From NCBI RefSeq assembly GCF_017980685.1, contig NZ_JACXXO010000023.1, forward strand, positions 17,751 through 81,750: a DNA stretch of 64,000 bases. The letters are read 5' to 3'. Position numbers and translations under genes: made by a program. Shown piece by piece: positions 44,004 to 53,177 of this stretch. The DNA is from Pseudomonas iridis. Lineage in GTDB: Bacteria > Pseudomonadota > Gammaproteobacteria > Pseudomonadales > Pseudomonadaceae. The notes under the pieces are model-generated. The model was not told the DNA's origin and did no database searches. It saw nothing but the letters and a program-made list of their open reading frames with translations. Numbering within the stretch: position 1 is the first letter of the stretch; every line of letters starts with the position of its first letter.

Positions 44004-44894
44004 TCACCACTGCAAGGTGATACGACTTTCGAACTCGCGCTCCTCGCCAGTGACCGGGTCGATAAAACGCAAGCCTTGCGCCAGAAGCTTCAACGGATGA
44101 GCGTAGTCATCTTCAACGTCCTTCAGTGCGTCCGGGTAAAACGGGTCATTGCAGATACTCGCGCCAAGGGCGGTCATGTGTACCCGAAGCTGATGTTTTT
44201 TGCCGGTCACCGGGTACAGGCCATAACGCCAAAGGTCGCCGTTCTTTTCCCGAACCTCCACAGCCGTTTCGGTGTTGCTGACACCGGGCCCCTCTTGCAT
44301 TCGGAAAAACGGTTCGCCATCGACCAGACGGCTTTTGTGCACCAGGGGAAAATCGAGTCCAGGCAATGCCGGGGCAATGGCTTCGTAGCGCTTGTCGATC
44401 TGTCGCGTTGGAAACAGCGACTGATAGGCGGAACGGGTTTGCGGGTTGGCCGAGAAAATCACCAGCCCCGCGGTATGCCGGTCGATCCTGTGCAGGGGCA
44501 CCAGATGGGGATTGTCCAGACGCCGGATCAGCCTGCGCAGCAAGGTTTGCTCTACGTACTCGCCGGCCGGCGTCACTGGTAGAAAATGCGGCTTGTCAGC
44601 CACCACCAGGTGCTCATCGGCGTAGAGAATCGACTCGACCACAGGGATCGGTTTTTCGTCCGGCACTTCGCGAAAGTAGTGAATGCGCAGGCCTTCCTTG
44701 TAGGGCAAATCCAGCGCAATCGGCTGACCGTGAGCATCCAGCACCCGCCCCCGAGCGATCCGGTCCAGCCACTGCTCGCGTCCAATGGCGCTGAAATGCT
44801 CGCACAAGCAATCGAGTACGGTCAGCCAGGCGCCGGGCGGCAGATAAAGCGTGCTGGCCTGATTCTGTGCAGCGGAAAACGTTGATGTGGACAT
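44004..44894 (-). CDS. RluA-family pseudouridine synthase
   Basis: A 296-residue RNA-modifying enzyme. The catalytic segment HRIDRHTAGLVIFSANP holds the essential Asp, DKRYEAIAPALPG follows and TGKKHQLRVHMTALG is the C-terminal family motif. Enzymes of this type isomerise uridines in 23S rRNA or tRNA. No S4 domain is seen, only an N-terminal extension of about 85 residues. ATG chosen at 44894 behind GAGGG; an upstream ATG at 44927 is less supported. Confidence 0.83.
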   Translation of the reverse strand: MSTSTFSAAQNQASTLYLPPGAWLTVLDCLCEHFSAIGREQWLDRIARGRVLDAHGQPIALDLPYKEGLRIHYFREVPDEKPIPVVESILYADEHLVVADKPHFLPVTPAGEYVEQTLLRRLIRRLDNPHLVPLHRIDRHTAGLVIFSANPQTRSAYQSLFPTRQIDKRYEAIAPALPGLDFPLVHKSRLVDGEPFFRMQEGPGVSNTETAVEVREKNGDLWRYGLYPVTGKKHQLRVHMTALGASICNDPFYPDALKDVEDDYAHPLKLLAQGLRFIDPVTGEEREFESRITLQW

Positions 44895-44965
44895 ATGAAA
44901 ATTCGAACCCTCAAGGCAGGCCGGCATTATCCAGCACTGAGGGAAACGAACCTAGCGCAGAATCC

Positions 44966-45283
44966 TCAGGCCGGAATCGATTTGAGCGCCGCCGCGTCGG
45001 TGAACTCCTTGAGCCAGCGCAACACGTCGACAGCTTCCCAACGACCCGGGTCATACAAGGCGTACATCAGGCCCTGATACCCGACCACGTCCAGTTGCTT
45101 GTGATAACCGGCGCGCTGAAACAAGGCTTCGATCTCCGCAAAACACGTATTGAAATGCAGCTTGTTGAATGGCGTCTTGCCTTCCGTGACCAGCCCGTCC
45201 AGGCGCAATTCCAGAACGGCCTCGCGCACCACGTCAACCGACATCCGGTTCACGCTGTTCTTCAACTGTTCGACATTGACCAC
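44966..45283 (-). CDS. Small LexA-box-controlled protein, function unknown
   Basis: A 105-residue soluble protein I do not recognise by function (MVNVEQLKNSVNRMSVDVVR at the N-terminus, then a mostly helical body). The start is GTG at 45283 with AGAGGG upstream; family members in pseudomonads start at about this point. A LexA palindrome lies 24 bp upstream (45307-45322), overlapping any plausible core promoter, so it is likely part of the SOS response. Confidence 0.75.
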   Translation of the reverse strand: MVNVEQLKNSVNRMSVDVVREAVLELRLDGLVTEGKTPFNKLHFNTCFAEIEALFQRAGYHKQLDVVGYQGLMYALYDPGRWEAVDVLRWLKEFTDAAALKSIPA

Positions 45284-45306
45284 GGTTCGTCCCTCTGACC
45301 CAATTA

Positions 45307-45322
45307 CTGTATGAACATACAG
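45307..45322 (-). promoter_or_regulatory. LexA (SOS) box
   Basis: CTGTATGAACATACAG matches the CTGT-N8-ACAG LexA consensus, with complementary CTGTATG/CATACAG arms. It lies 24 bp upstream of the GTG start of the small minus-strand gene. Confidence 0.82.
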
Positions 45323-45394
45323 TAACCGAATAAGCCGGGAAGTGCCAAGGGATGGATTTGTGCTGGCGACCAGCGGGCGCTGCACGGGAACAGG

Positions 45395-45631
45395 CTAGCT
45401 CAGGAAATTCACAACCTCGTCGGCGCTGAATGGCCAGTCCAGTTCCGCTCCGGTGTCGACTCGCCGCAGCACCGGAATCCGCAGGCTATAAGCCTCATAC
45501 CAGGATTCGTCTTCGGCGATATCCACCAATTCAACCAGCAAGCCGTGTTCGACGAGAGGCATCAGCTCAGCTTCAGCGACTTCACACAGATGACACCCCA
45601 GGGTGCCGAACAGCTGACATTCAGGAGGCAT
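45395..45631 (-). CDS. Glutaredoxin-like protein (DUF836 family)
   Basis: A 78-residue thioredoxin-fold protein with the active-site-like CHLC at residues ~13-16 (FGTLGCHLCEVAEAELMPL) and a cis-proline loop in YSLRIPVLRRVDT. The family is small and poorly characterised, with a probable redox role. The start is an ATG with an AGGAGGC-type site. It lies just downstream of the SOS-box gene on the same strand. Confidence 0.82.
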   Translation of the reverse strand: MPPECQLFGTLGCHLCEVAEAELMPLVEHGLLVELVDIAEDESWYEAYSLRIPVLRRVDTGAELDWPFSADEVVNFLS

Positions 45632-45838
45632 GATTGCTCAACCACAAATTAATCCGCCTATTCTAGGCCGCCACTGAAAACCCGTCGAGCCACCGCCGCC
45701 CAAAGGCTTGAGCGCATGCGCAACAGTTCGCGCGCAAAACCCTGATGCAAATCAGCGCACGCAAAAGACGATTACGCGATGCTTACGGTTTTTTTGCTTC
45801 TACGCTTGAGAAGCCAGAGCCTGACCTCGGAGTGTCCA

Positions 45839-47551
45839 GTGTTTGCCAACCTGTTGATCATCCTCGCCTCATCCCTAGTGGTGATTGCCCTGTTTCGCCG
45901 CCTGCGGCTGCCACCAGTATTGGGCTATCTGTGCGTGGGATTGCTGGTCGGCCCCAATGCATTCGATTGGGTCAATGAGAGTGAACATCTGCCCGACGTG
46001 GCGGAACTGGGCGTGGTGTTCCTGCTTTTTTCCCTCGGCCTGGAGTTTTCCCTTTCAAAGATGATCGCCTTGCGCCAATTGGTGTTTCGTCTTGGCAGTC
46101 AGCAAGTATTGGTCAGCGCGGCAGTGCTGGGCCTGTTATTGATGCTCTTGGGCATGCCGATAACGCCAGCGTTTCTGCTCGGCGCCGGGCTTGCATTGTC
46201 CTCCACGGCGATCGTGACCAAGGAATTGGGCAGCCTCGGTGAGGTGTTCAGCAGCCACGGGCAGAATGCGGTCGGCGTCTTGCTGTTTCAGGATGTGGTC
46301 GCGGTGTTGCTGCTGACGCTGGTGCCGGTTTTTGCCGGCAGCAGCGATCAGGCCTGGTACTGGGCACTGCCGCTGACGCTGGCGAAAACCGTGGTGTTGT
46401 TTGTCGGCCTGTTGCTGGCCAGTCGTTGGTTGCTGCCCCGGCTGTTCCACGAAGTCGCGGCCTCACGCTCGGCAGAATTATTTGTGCTGTTGGCGCTGGT
46501 GATTGTGCTGCTTACCGCGTGGCTGACTCACTTGCTCGGCCTGTCTCCCGCCCTGGGTGCTTTTCTGGCCGGCATGTTGCTGGGTGAAAGCCATTACCGG
46601 CATCAGATCGAAGCCGATATCCGGCCCTTCCGCGACATTCTGCTCGGGGTGTTTTTTGTCAGCATCGGCATGCTGATCGATTTGCAATTGTTCGTCAGCG
46701 ACGGCCTGTTGATCCTCGGGCTGACTGTCGGCTTGATGATCATCAAAGGCGTCGTGGTGGCGTTGCTGGTGAAGTGGCGCGGCAGTGACAGTGAAACCGC
46801 ATGGCGCAGCGGTCTGGCCCTGGCTCAGGGAGGCGAATTCTGCTTCGCGCTGATGGCGCAGATGCAACAGAACAGCATGCTGCCCGAAAAGCTTGGCGCC
46901 TTGCTGCTTGCAGCGACGTTCTGCTCGATGCTGCTGACCCCCATCCTGTTACGCGCCGCCCCACGCATCGCCACGGCCCTGCACCGCAAACCCAATGAGG
47001 AAGCACAGATCGAGCACATCAGCGCGCTCAACGCCGACCTCGACCAGCATGTGGTGATTTGCGGATACGGACGGGTCGGTCAATCCATCGGCCGCTTCAT
47101 GCGTAACGCAAAGCAGCCTTACATCGCTTTGGACAATGACCCGGTGCGGGTACAGGAAGCCGCCACCGAAGAAAGTGACGTGCATTACGGCGACTCATCA
47201 CGCGGTGACTTGCTCACCGCCGTCGGCCTGCTACGCGCAAAACTACTAGTGATTGCGGTGGATCAAACCGACGTTGCGATGCGCATTCTCAAGGAGGCAC
47301 GTCGCCTCAATGATCAGATACCGATCCTGGTACGCACCCGCGACGACAGCGAATTGGCCGAACTCAAAGCTGCCGGCGCCAGTGAAGTGGTGCCGGAGCT
47401 GTTGGAATCGAGCCTGATGCTCGGCTCTCACGCCTTGATCATGCTCGGCTTGTCGGCGCGACAAGTACAAGAGAAAGCCGATCAAGTGCGAAGAGACCGA
47501 TATCGCCTGCTGCACGGTTTTTATTCCGGAGCCAATGATGAAGAAACCTAA
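45839..47551 (+). CDS. Kef-type monovalent cation:proton antiporter with TrkA-N domain
   Basis: A 570-residue CPA2 transporter. About 12 transmembrane segments include the antiport region LGYLCVGLLVGPNAFDW, LGVVFLLFSLGLEFSLSKM and PALGAFLAGMLLGES. A cytoplasmic TrkA-N (RCK) domain follows with CGYGRVGQSIGRFM, and a C-terminal region YGDSSRGDLL...RTRDDSELAELKAAGASEVV. It exchanges K+ or Na+ for protons. The GTG at 45839 is chosen over a TTG/ATG further upstream because GGAG lies just before it. The last 4 bases overlap the convergent amt gene. Confidence 0.88.
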   Translation: MFANLLIILASSLVVIALFRRLRLPPVLGYLCVGLLVGPNAFDWVNESEHLPDVAELGVVFLLFSLGLEFSLSKMIALRQLVFRLGSQQVLVSAAVLGLLLMLLGMPITPAFLLGAGLALSSTAIVTKELGSLGEVFSSHGQNAVGVLLFQDVVAVLLLTLVPVFAGSSDQAWYWALPLTLAKTVVLFVGLLLASRWLLPRLFHEVAASRSAELFVLLALVIVLLTAWLTHLLGLSPALGAFLAGMLLGESHYRHQIEADIRPFRDILLGVFFVSIGMLIDLQLFVSDGLLILGLTVGLMIIKGVVVALLVKWRGSDSETAWRSGLALAQGGEFCFALMAQMQQNSMLPEKLGALLLAATFCSMLLTPILLRAAPRIATALHRKPNEEAQIEHISALNADLDQHVVICGYGRVGQSIGRFMRNAKQPYIALDNDPVRVQEAATEESDVHYGDSSRGDLLTAVGLLRAKLLVIAVDQTDVAMRILKEARRLNDQIPILVRTRDDSELAELKAAGASEVVPELLESSLMLGSHALIMLGLSARQVQEKADQVRRDRYRLLHGFYSGANDEET

Positions 47552-48756
47552 TCCTGGCTCACCGCGCCGATCTTGTGCACCGACAGGTCGGCGCCGTAAT
47601 ACTCTTGTTCCTGACTCAGGCGCAGCCCATGCAGCGCCTTGATCACGCCGTAAACGACAAAACCACCGATCAACGCCACCGCCACGCCGAGCGCCGTGCC
47701 AATCATCTGGCTGATCAGGCTGACGCCACCAAGCCCGCCGAGCGCGGTCTGGCCGAAAATCCCGCAGGCAATCCCGCCCCACACGCCGCACAAACCGTGC
47801 AACGGCCAAACGCCCAGCACGTCGTCGATGCGCCACTTGACCTGCGCCGCCGTAAAGCACCAGACAAACAGCGCGCCGGCGATGGCCCCGGTCACCAGAG
47901 CACCGACCGGATGCATCAGATCGGAACCTGCGCAGATCGCCACCAATCCGGCCAGCGGGCCGTTATGCAGAAAGCCTGGGTCATTGCGTCCGACGATCAA
48001 TGCCGCCATGGTGCCGCCGACCATCGCCATCAACGAGTTGACCGCCACCAGGCCGCTGACGCCTTGCAAGGTCTGTGCGCTCATCACGTTAAAGCCGAAC
48101 CAGCCGACAATCAGAATCCACGAGCCCAATGCCAGAAATGGAATGCTCGATGGCGCGAAGGCCACCAGTCGTCCGTCGCGATAACGCCCGTTGCGCGGAC
48201 CCAGCAACAGCACCGCCGCCAGCGCCAGCCAACCGCCCATGGCATGCACCACCACGGAACCTGCAAAATCATGAAACGCGGCGCCGAACCGAGCCGTCAG
48301 CCACGCCTGCAGACCATAGTTGCCGTTCCAGATCATCCCTTCGAAAAACGGATAGATGAACGCAACGATCAGCGCTGTGGCGCACAACTGCGGAACGAAG
48401 CGCGCGCGTTCGGCAATGCCTCCGGAGATAATTGCCGGGATCGCCGCTGCGAAGGTCAGCAGGAAGAAAAACTTCACCAGTCCATAGCCATGATCGGCAC
48501 TCAGCACTGCTGCCGGCTGCATGAAGGTCACGCCGTAAGAGATCCAGTAACCTATAAAGAAATAGGCCAGGGTCGAGACAGCGAAATCGCTGAGAATCTT
48601 CGACAGCGCGTTGACCTGGTTTTTCTGGCGTACCGTACCGACTTCCAGAAAGGCGAAACCGGCATGCATCGCCAGCACCATCACCGCACCGATCAGGATG
48701 AACAACGTATTGGAGCTGTGAACCAATGTTTCCACAGCGCTTTGCAGATTTTCCAT
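47548..48756 (-). CDS. amt: Ammonium transporter (Amt family)
   Basis: A 402-residue integral membrane protein with about 11 transmembrane segments. The first helices are LFILIGAVMVLAMHAGFAFLEVGTVRQKN, a signature of Amt. Later segments are IISGGIAERARF, DFAGSVVVHAMGGW (pore histidine region) and VWPLHGLCGVWGGIACGIFG (second pore His). The family conducts NH4+/NH3. The ATG at 48756 is chosen by family; the ribosome-binding site is weak. No glnK is nearby, so it may not be the NtrC-controlled copy. Confidence 0.9.
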   Translation of the reverse strand: MENLQSAVETLVHSSNTLFILIGAVMVLAMHAGFAFLEVGTVRQKNQVNALSKILSDFAVSTLAYFFIGYWISYGVTFMQPAAVLSADHGYGLVKFFFLLTFAAAIPAIISGGIAERARFVPQLCATALIVAFIYPFFEGMIWNGNYGLQAWLTARFGAAFHDFAGSVVVHAMGGWLALAAVLLLGPRNGRYRDGRLVAFAPSSIPFLALGSWILIVGWFGFNVMSAQTLQGVSGLVAVNSLMAMVGGTMAALIVGRNDPGFLHNGPLAGLVAICAGSDLMHPVGALVTGAIAGALFVWCFTAAQVKWRIDDVLGVWPLHGLCGVWGGIACGIFGQTALGGLGGVSLISQMIGTALGVAVALIGGFVVYGVIKALHGLRLSQEQEYYGADLSVHKIGAVSQD

Positions 48757-49063
48757 AAAGAGGCAGACCTGAAAGATAAAAAGGCACCAAAGCAGTTCAT
48801 GCACACATTTCATGCACCAAGTTACGCCCGCACAGTCATGAACCTGAAGGTCCGATGAACCGCTTTGGCGCACGAGATCGATGTGCTGGCACGAACCGGG
48901 ATAATTTGCGTCAGGCTTTTGCAGCCTGTACGCCCGGCAACAGCGCACGCCTGACCGCCGACGCACCACGGCACAGCAAAAGTTGTACCAGTCATTTGTA
49001 CTGAACCTTCACGCAAGGCTCATACTCGAACGATTCAGAAGCCACATATACGGAGATCCACCC
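48757..49063. other. Gene-free interval upstream of the amt and YqjD-like genes
   Basis: About 300 bases with no supported gene or clear regulatory repeat. A CGGAGATCC site near 49050 is the ribosome-binding region of the following gene. Confidence 0.4.
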
Positions 49064-49378
49064 ATGGCCAGCATCAAGGCAAAGACTGCTCAAGACATCC
49101 TGATGAACGACTTCCAGACCCTGGTCGCCGACACCGAGCGGTTGCTCGAGCACACCGCCACTCTGGCCGGTGATCAGGCAGATGAGCTGCGTGCACAGAT
49201 CCACGACAGTCTGCTGCGTGCACGCGAAACCCTGAAGCTGACCGAAGACACCCTGCGCGAACGCGGTCAGGCGGCAGTCACCGCCACCGAAGACTACGTG
49301 TCGGCCAATCCTTGGCAGTCCGTGGGCATCGCTGCCGGTGTGGGCTTTTTGATCGGCCTGCTAGCTACTCGGCGCTGA
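49064..49378 (+). CDS. YqjD/ElaB-type ribosome-associated membrane-anchored protein (DUF883)
   Basis: A 104-residue protein with a long helical part (DFQTLVADTERLLEHTATLA) and a C-terminal membrane anchor ending WQSVGIAAGVGFLIGLLATRR, the hallmark of the DUF883 family. YqjD-like proteins attach ribosomes to the membrane in stationary phase. The ATG at 49064 follows CGGAG; longer frame starts upstream are unlikely. Confidence 0.88.
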   Translation: MASIKAKTAQDILMNDFQTLVADTERLLEHTATLAGDQADELRAQIHDSLLRARETLKLTEDTLRERGQAAVTATEDYVSANPWQSVGIAAGVGFLIGLLATRR

Positions 49379-49380
49379 TT

Positions 49381-49767
49381 ATGTCGATCGGTGAATCCGG
49401 CCCGGCTGCGGGCACCTCATCCTCCACGCGGCGTCTGGGCGCCGCTGTCCTCGGCTTGTTGCACAGTCATGTCGAGTTGTTCGGCATCGAACTGCAGGAA
49501 CAGAAAGCACGCACGGTCAGCCTGTTGTTGTTCGCAGGTCTGGCTTTGGTGTTTGCCCTGCTATTGCTTGTCGGCTTGTCGACGCTGGTGTTGATCGTAT
49601 TCTGGGACACCTACCGCCTGCCTGCGATCATCGGCCTGTGCGTGTTCTATACCCTTGCAGCTGCGTTCTGCGGATTGCGCCTCAAGGCTGCGGTGTTCGA
49701 TGAATCCTCACCCTTCCATGGCACGCTCGAAGAGCTGGCCAACGACCGGGAGCGCCTGCTGCCATGA
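49381..49767 (+). CDS. YqjE-type membrane protein
   Basis: A 128-residue protein of the phage-holin superfamily III/YqjE type. It has a helical N-terminus (LLHSHVELFGIELQEQKARTV) and two transmembrane segments (LLLFAGLALVFALLLLVG, IIGLCVFYTLAAAFCGL). Starts 2 bp after the DUF883 stop and overlaps the next gene by 4 bp, so an operon like E. coli yqjDEK. Confidence 0.85.
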   Translation: MSIGESGPAAGTSSSTRRLGAAVLGLLHSHVELFGIELQEQKARTVSLLLFAGLALVFALLLLVGLSTLVLIVFWDTYRLPAIIGLCVFYTLAAAFCGLRLKAAVFDESSPFHGTLEELANDRERLLP

Positions 49768-50102
49768 GCCTGCCTGAACTTCCACACAACAGCTCACGTC
49801 GGGAAATGCGCAAGGCACTGATTCGCCTGCGCATGGAAATGCATCGGCAGGAAATCCGCCACGAAGCCGGGCAAGTGCTGCAACCTCTGCAGCGCATGCG
49901 TGGCATGTCGCAAAACCTGCAAGGCGGATTCGGGATCAAACACGCGCCGTTGTGGGGTGTTGCCGCGGTCACGCTGTTGGGTTTTGTCACCGGCAAAGGC
50001 GCGAAAAGCGGCGGTGTCGGTGGCCTGACTCGACTGATTCGCCTGGGAACCAGCCTTGGCCCACTGATCAGACTGGTCATGCAGAGTTCTGGCAAACGCT
50101 GA
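49764..50102 (+). CDS. YqjK-like basic helical protein
   Basis: A 112-residue basic protein (MRKALIRLRMEMHRQEIRHE at the N-terminal part) with a weak hydrophobic segment (LWGVAAVTLLGFVTG). It fills the third position of the yqjD-yqjE-yqjK-like operon, with a 4-bp overlap. The role is unknown. Confidence 0.72.
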   Translation: MSLPELPHNSSRREMRKALIRLRMEMHRQEIRHEAGQVLQPLQRMRGMSQNLQGGFGIKHAPLWGVAAVTLLGFVTGKGAKSGGVGGLTRLIRLGTSLGPLIRLVMQSSGKR

Positions 50103-50225
50103 ACTGACGTATCTGGCTACATTCTTGCAATGTCGGCGGGATTGACCTCTTTACCTGGAGGTTCAATCCCGCGTGCCTACCCGGTCGGCGGGTTCACTCA
50201 GAACAACAACGACTAAGGAGGCCTC

Positions 50226-51389
50226 GTGATCGACGGGCAACCGCTCGCCTGCTTTCAACCTTTCATCGATACCGCCACAGGGCGTATTGCAGGCGTCGAA
50301 GCACTTGGCCGTCTGCGCCAGGCTGATGGACAACTGACATCGGTCGGGCCGTTGTTCGCCGATCCGCGTACCCCCGCCATTGCCCTGCGCCGCCTCGACC
50401 GCCAGATCCGCGACAACGCCTTGAGCCGTCTGCACGAAGCCCCGGCAGACTGGTTTCTCAGCCTGAACATGTCGCCCCACTGGATCAGCCGTCTGCGCCC
50501 CGACCAGGCGCTGCCCAGCCTCAAACAAATGGCGCGACACAATGTCGATCCGCAACGCATCGTGTTCGAGATCACCGAACTTGGCGGTAACAGCCAACGT
50601 CTGGCCGAAGTGGTTGGCCGCTATCGCAAGGCGGGGGCGCGAATCGCCATCGACGATTTTGGCGCCGGTCACTCACAGCTCGATCGGGTGCTGGCCCTGC
50701 AACCGGACATTCTCAAGCTCGACATGCGCCTGTTTCAGGCCGCAGCCAGGGGCGGGCCAAGCAGCGACGTGGTCAAGGCCCTGGCGCAGATGGCCGAGAA
50801 GACGGGGTGCTGGATCATCGCCGAGGGCGTCGAGACCGAAGCACAACTGAATTTTGCCCTGGAATGCGGATCGCGTTATGTGCAGGGTTTTCTGTTCGCG
50901 CGGGCGCAAGAGGCGTTCTTTGCCACCGACGCGTTTGTGCAACGTTTTGCCGAACTGCGCCAGCGCTACGTTCAGCAGAAGCTCACCGAGCGAGGACGAT
51001 TGATGCAGATGCGCCATCAACTCAGTGAATTGATGGCGATCCTGCAGAGCTGGGCACACGCTCGTGCGCCACTCAGCGCATTACCGCAACTGGACGCTTT
51101 CCCATGGCTGCTGCGGTTTTACCAATGCGATCGCCATGGCACGCAACTGACCCCCAATCTGGAATGGCGCCACGACGGCTGGGTATCTGATGACCGCTAT
51201 CTGGGGCACAACTGGTCGTGGCGTCCGTACTTCTACCATTTGCTCGCCGAAGGCTGGGAGGAGCGGCGCCTGACCCTGTCCAACACCTACCGCGATGCCA
51301 CCAGCAACCAGTATTGCCTGACGGCCGGGCAATTTTTCGACAACGGTGAGCGGTTGCTGTTGATCGACATTGATGCGGCGGGACTGTAG
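50226..51389 (+). CDS. EAL-domain cyclic-di-GMP phosphodiesterase
   Basis: A 387-residue protein with an N-terminal EAL domain: GRIAGVEALGRLRQADGQL, FLSLNMSP, IVFEITELGG, IDDFGAGHSQLDRV, ILKLDMRLF and IAEGVETEAQLNFAL. The key metal and substrate residues (E, N, E, D-D-F-G-A-G, K, E) appear present. The C-terminal ~140 residues begin with a helical linker and a PAS/Cache-like region (FPWLLRFYQCDRHGTQLTPN, LGHNWSWRPYFYHLL) that is probably a sensory module. Start is GTG at 50226 with AAGGAGG just upstream. No GGDEF domain, so it is expected to degrade c-di-GMP. Confidence 0.87.
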   Translation: MIDGQPLACFQPFIDTATGRIAGVEALGRLRQADGQLTSVGPLFADPRTPAIALRRLDRQIRDNALSRLHEAPADWFLSLNMSPHWISRLRPDQALPSLKQMARHNVDPQRIVFEITELGGNSQRLAEVVGRYRKAGARIAIDDFGAGHSQLDRVLALQPDILKLDMRLFQAAARGGPSSDVVKALAQMAEKTGCWIIAEGVETEAQLNFALECGSRYVQGFLFARAQEAFFATDAFVQRFAELRQRYVQQKLTERGRLMQMRHQLSELMAILQSWAHARAPLSALPQLDAFPWLLRFYQCDRHGTQLTPNLEWRHDGWVSDDRYLGHNWSWRPYFYHLLAEGWEERRLTLSNTYRDATSNQYCLTAGQFFDNGERLLLIDIDAAGL

Positions 51390-51459
51390 TTCCACTTGCA
51401 GGCGCAGACCTGAACCGGGAAGCTAGGGCAATTCATCCATCAGACGGAGAGAATCAGCC

Positions 51460-52788
51460 TTGGATTGGCAAACCCTGCTCAACCGCGAACGTCTAGGAAA
51501 GCCGCTGCACAGCCCGCAGGAACTTGGCCGCAGCCCTTTTCACAAAGATCATGACCGCATCATTTTTTCAGGCGCCTTCCGCCGCCTGGGTCGTAAAACC
51601 CAGGTGCATCCGGTTACCAGCAACGATCACATTCACACCCGCCTGACCCACTCGCTGGAAGTCAGTTGTGTGGGCCGCTCGCTGGGTATGCGCGTCGGCG
51701 AAACACTGCGCAGTGCGCTGCCGCAATGGTGCGATCCGAGTGACCTGGGCATGGTCGTGCAATCGGCCTGCCTCGCTCATGACATTGGCAACCCGCCGTT
51801 CGGTCATTCCGGTGAAGACGCGATTCGCCACTGGTTTCAGCAGGCGGCCGGGCGCGGCTGGCTGGATGGCATGAGTGAAGCAGAGCGCGGTGACTTCCTC
51901 AATTTCGAAGGCAATGCCCAGGGTTTCCGCGTGCTCACTCAGCTTGAGTACCATCAGTTCGACGGCGGTACACGCCTGACTTATGCCACCCTCGGCACTT
52001 ATCTGAAATACCCGTGGACGGCCCGTCACGCGGATTCCCTCGGCTACAAGAAACACAAGTTCGGCTGCTATCAGAGCGAACTGCCGCTGCTGGAGCAGAT
52101 TGCTCACAAGCTTGGCCTGCCACAACTCGAAGATCAGCGCTGGGCGCGTCATCCGTTGGTGTACCTGATGGAAGCCGCCGATGACATCTGCTATGCACTG
52201 ATCGATCTGGAAGACGGCCTTGAGATGGAGTTGCTGGAGTACGCCGAAGTCGAATCGCTGCTGCTCGGACTGGTGGGCGATGACCTGCCGGAAACCTACC
52301 GCCAGCTTGGCCCGCAGGATTCGCGGCGGCGCAAACTCGCGATCCTGCGCGGCAAGGCCATCGAACATCTGACCAATGCAGCGGCGCGAGCCTTTGTAGA
52401 GCAACAGGATGCGTTGCTGGCCGGCACGCTGCACGGCGATCTGGTCGAGCACATGCATGGCCCGGCCAAGCGCTGTGTATTGAACGCCAAGGACATTGCC
52501 CGCAAGAAGATCTTCCAGGACAAACGCAAGACGCTGCACGAAATCGGCGCCTACACGACGCTGGAGATCCTGCTCAATTCGTTTTGCGGCGCCGCACTGG
52601 AACAACACAATGGACGCACCCCGTCGTTCAAGAGCCGGCGCATCCTCGATCTGCTGGGCAACAACGCACCTGACCCGCAAGGTTCGCTGCACACGTCATT
52701 TTTGCGCATGATCGATTTCATCGCCGGCATGACCGATGGCTACGCCAGCGACATGGCGCTGGAAATGACCGGTCGCTCCAGTCACTGA
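51460..52788 (+). CDS. dgt: Deoxyguanosine triphosphate triphosphohydrolase-like protein Dgt
   Basis: A 442-residue HD-domain enzyme that cleaves dNTPs to nucleosides and triphosphate. The metal ligands are seen in HTRLTHSLEVSCVG, CLAHDIGNPPFGHSGE and LMEAADDICYALIDLEDG. The start is TTG at 51460 behind GGAGAG; the protein begins MDWQTLLNRERLGKP, as the family does. A hairpin just after the stop (52801-52827) may act in termination. Confidence 0.9.
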   Translation: MDWQTLLNRERLGKPLHSPQELGRSPFHKDHDRIIFSGAFRRLGRKTQVHPVTSNDHIHTRLTHSLEVSCVGRSLGMRVGETLRSALPQWCDPSDLGMVVQSACLAHDIGNPPFGHSGEDAIRHWFQQAAGRGWLDGMSEAERGDFLNFEGNAQGFRVLTQLEYHQFDGGTRLTYATLGTYLKYPWTARHADSLGYKKHKFGCYQSELPLLEQIAHKLGLPQLEDQRWARHPLVYLMEAADDICYALIDLEDGLEMELLEYAEVESLLLGLVGDDLPETYRQLGPQDSRRRKLAILRGKAIEHLTNAAARAFVEQQDALLAGTLHGDLVEHMHGPAKRCVLNAKDIARKKIFQDKRKTLHEIGAYTTLEILLNSFCGAALEQHNGRTPSFKSRRILDLLGNNAPDPQGSLHTSFLRMIDFIAGMTDGYASDMALEMTGRSSH

Positions 52789-53177
52789 CTTCGCCTCATT
52801 CAGCTGGCCGGAAATCCCGGCCAGCTGAATGCAAGGGGCTCACTTATCTGCACGATGCCATTAACAACGGCAAACTCTTGTCGATTTATAACGCAATGTA
52901 ACCGCTAAAGACTACCCGCCAACTCGTCAGATCTCACCAAACTTAAACACTATTGAAAAAGCCAATTACAACCAGCATTTGCAAAAAGAAAAAGGCGAAC
53001 TATAAGCCAATACGATTCCTGCACTTACTTACGCTTGACCTAGTTCAGCTGTAGTCTTTTTCCTTGTTAAATGTAGGAATTATCCGATAACACGACTGGA
53101 GCCATGTCAGCTCATGCGAGCGCTCATTCATCTGAGCTAAGGTGCGCGCTTTATTCGTGCTTGTATGGGATTTGATT
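52789..53177. other. Interval with 3' hairpin of dgt and promoter region of the BvgA-like gene
   Basis: CAGCTGGCCGG and its complement flank AAAT (52801-52827), but no T-run follows, so termination may be Rho-dependent. The rest is AT-rich and probably contains the promoter of the regulator at 53178. No gene seen. Confidence 0.5.
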
